Shown: piece by piece, positions 40,585 to 41,104 of the stretch | How the letters are laid out: each line of letters opens with the position of its first letter | Position numbering within the stretch: the first letter of the stretch is position 1 | Notes under the pieces: generated by a model | The model's input: only the letters and a program-made list of their open reading frames with translations | Database searches by the model: none | What the model was told of the DNA's origin: nothing | Assembly (NCBI GenBank): GCA_013816895.1 | Contig: JACDDR010000027.1 | Span: forward strand, 1 to 41,104 | Origin: Bacteroidota bacterium | GTDB taxonomy: Bacteria > Bacteroidota > Bacteroidia > B-17B0 > Aurantibacillaceae | DNA length: 41,104 nucleotides | Direction of reading: 5' to 3' | Made by a program: the position numbers and the translations under genes

Positions 40585-41104
40585 ATGCTCCGCACCTGCC
40601 TTTATAAAAAAGAAACGGTTACTTTTTTTGACAAAGGAAAAGGCAAGGCAGTTATTTTGCTTCACGGATATTTGGGCTCTCATGAAATCTGGGAAAATAC
40701 AGTTGAAGACCTTTCAAAATCTTATCGCGTAATTGCTATCGACCTTCCGGGGCACGGCGGCACTGCCTGTTTCGGATATGCTCACAGCATGGAACTTATG
40801 GCAAAATGTGTGAAGTCGGTAACGGATCACCTGCGCTTGAAGAAATACGTTTTAATTGGTCACAGTATGGGCGGATATGTGGCGCTGGCCTTCGCGGGTC
40901 TTTTTCCAGATCATGTAAGAGGCTTGTGTTTATATCACAGCACCGCATACGCTGATAGTGAAGAGAAGAAGAAAGACCGGTTAAGAGCCATTAACGCTGT
41001 AAAAGCCAATCGTTCTGTTTATACCAGGAGCACGATCCGGAATTTATTTGCCACTAAGAATTTGAAATACTTAAAGCATGAGGTTGCTTTCGCCACTTCT
41101 GTTG
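40585..41104 (+). CDS. Alpha/beta hydrolase, 3' end cut by the window
   Basis: Not in the ORF track because its stop lies beyond the window. The ATG at 40585 is 2 bp after the aminopeptidase P stop, and the frame is open to the last base (about 173 codons). 'VILLHGYLGSHEIWE' is the oxyanion-hole strand, 'AIDLPGHGGT' the next conserved turn and 'LIGHSMGGYVALAFA' the nucleophile elbow with catalytic Ser. It belongs to the general alpha/beta hydrolase (MhpC/menH-like) group. The catalytic Asp and His should follow outside the window. The substrate is unknown. Confidence 0.9.
   Translation, partial: MLRTCLYKKETVTFFDKGKGKAVILLHGYLGSHEIWENTVEDLSKSYRVIAIDLPGHGGTACFGYAHSMELMAKCVKSVTDHLRLKKYVLIGHSMGGYVALAFAGLFPDHVRGLCLYHSTAYADSEEKKKDRLRAINAVKANRSVYTRSTIRNLFATKNLKYLKHEVAFATSV

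Noticed and set aside
1-41104. CRISPR arrays, tRNA/rRNA genes, IS elements, prophage or integrase
   Set aside because: Reading both strands gave no direct-repeat/spacer arrays, no tRNA cloverleaf or rRNA signature and no transposase, integrase or phage gene.

Overview
The window is chromosomal DNA from a member of the Bacteroidota. The evidence is type IX secretion (T9SS) sorting domains on six large secreted proteins, including gliding-motility-associated C-terminal domains (type B) and 'NP...G.Y' C-termini (type A). Family content agrees (DUF5606, a SiaB/DUF6272-type kinase, DCC and HTTM-like proteins, a TPR plus outer-membrane-barrel pair). Recognisable Shine-Dalgarno sequences are scarce, GC is moderate to low, and several starts are preceded by the Bacteroidota -7 type motif TAnnTTTR. 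The genus cannot be named from the sequence alone. Thirty-one genes are called; the first and last are cut by the window edges. No tRNA, rRNA, CRISPR array, IS element or prophage was seen. No stretch over 300 bp lacks a gene; the longest gap is 257 bp (39033-39289).

Layout: (1) 1-3655 holds the C-terminal 800 codons of a repetitive secreted adhesin-like protein, a TenI/ThiE-like protein and a small DUF5819-like membrane protein. (2) 3703-7079 holds a patatin-like lipase, an M3 peptidase and, on the opposite strand, an FtsE-type ATPase. (3) 7235-14474 holds a very long TPR protein and an outer-membrane barrel, followed by the ferrous iron importer feoA-feoB. (4) 14594-20696 holds an M1 aminopeptidase ending in a perfect intrinsic terminator, then a tight run of exonuclease, gpsA, PAP2-like membrane protein and NAD-dependent epimerase. 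(5) 20802-24855 holds a deoxynucleoside kinase overlapping a SiaB-type kinase, a 41-nt perfect extragenic palindrome, then rsmA, prfB (with programmed +1 frameshift) and an HTTM-like membrane protein on the minus strand. (6) 24909-38352 is dominated by secretion: a GT87-like glycosyltransferase, two tandem paralogous T9SS type B proteins, an FG-GAP propeller / cytochrome c lipoprotein / DCC oxidoreductase run, and two minus-strand T9SS type A proteins. (7) 38493-41104 holds DUF5606, aminopeptidase P and an alpha/beta hydrolase cut by the edge.

How the genes fit together: the core genes (prfB, rsmA, gpsA, feoAB, peptidases) are ordinary housekeeping. The accessory character lies in cell-surface proteins, which use a secretion machine encoded elsewhere. 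The best candidates for something undescribed are the surface redox-like run 30771-34903, the tandem type B paralogues in which one copy has lost four cysteines and the other kept them, the kinase pair at 20802-21994 without the usual SiaC and phosphatase partners, and the palindrome at 22015-22055.
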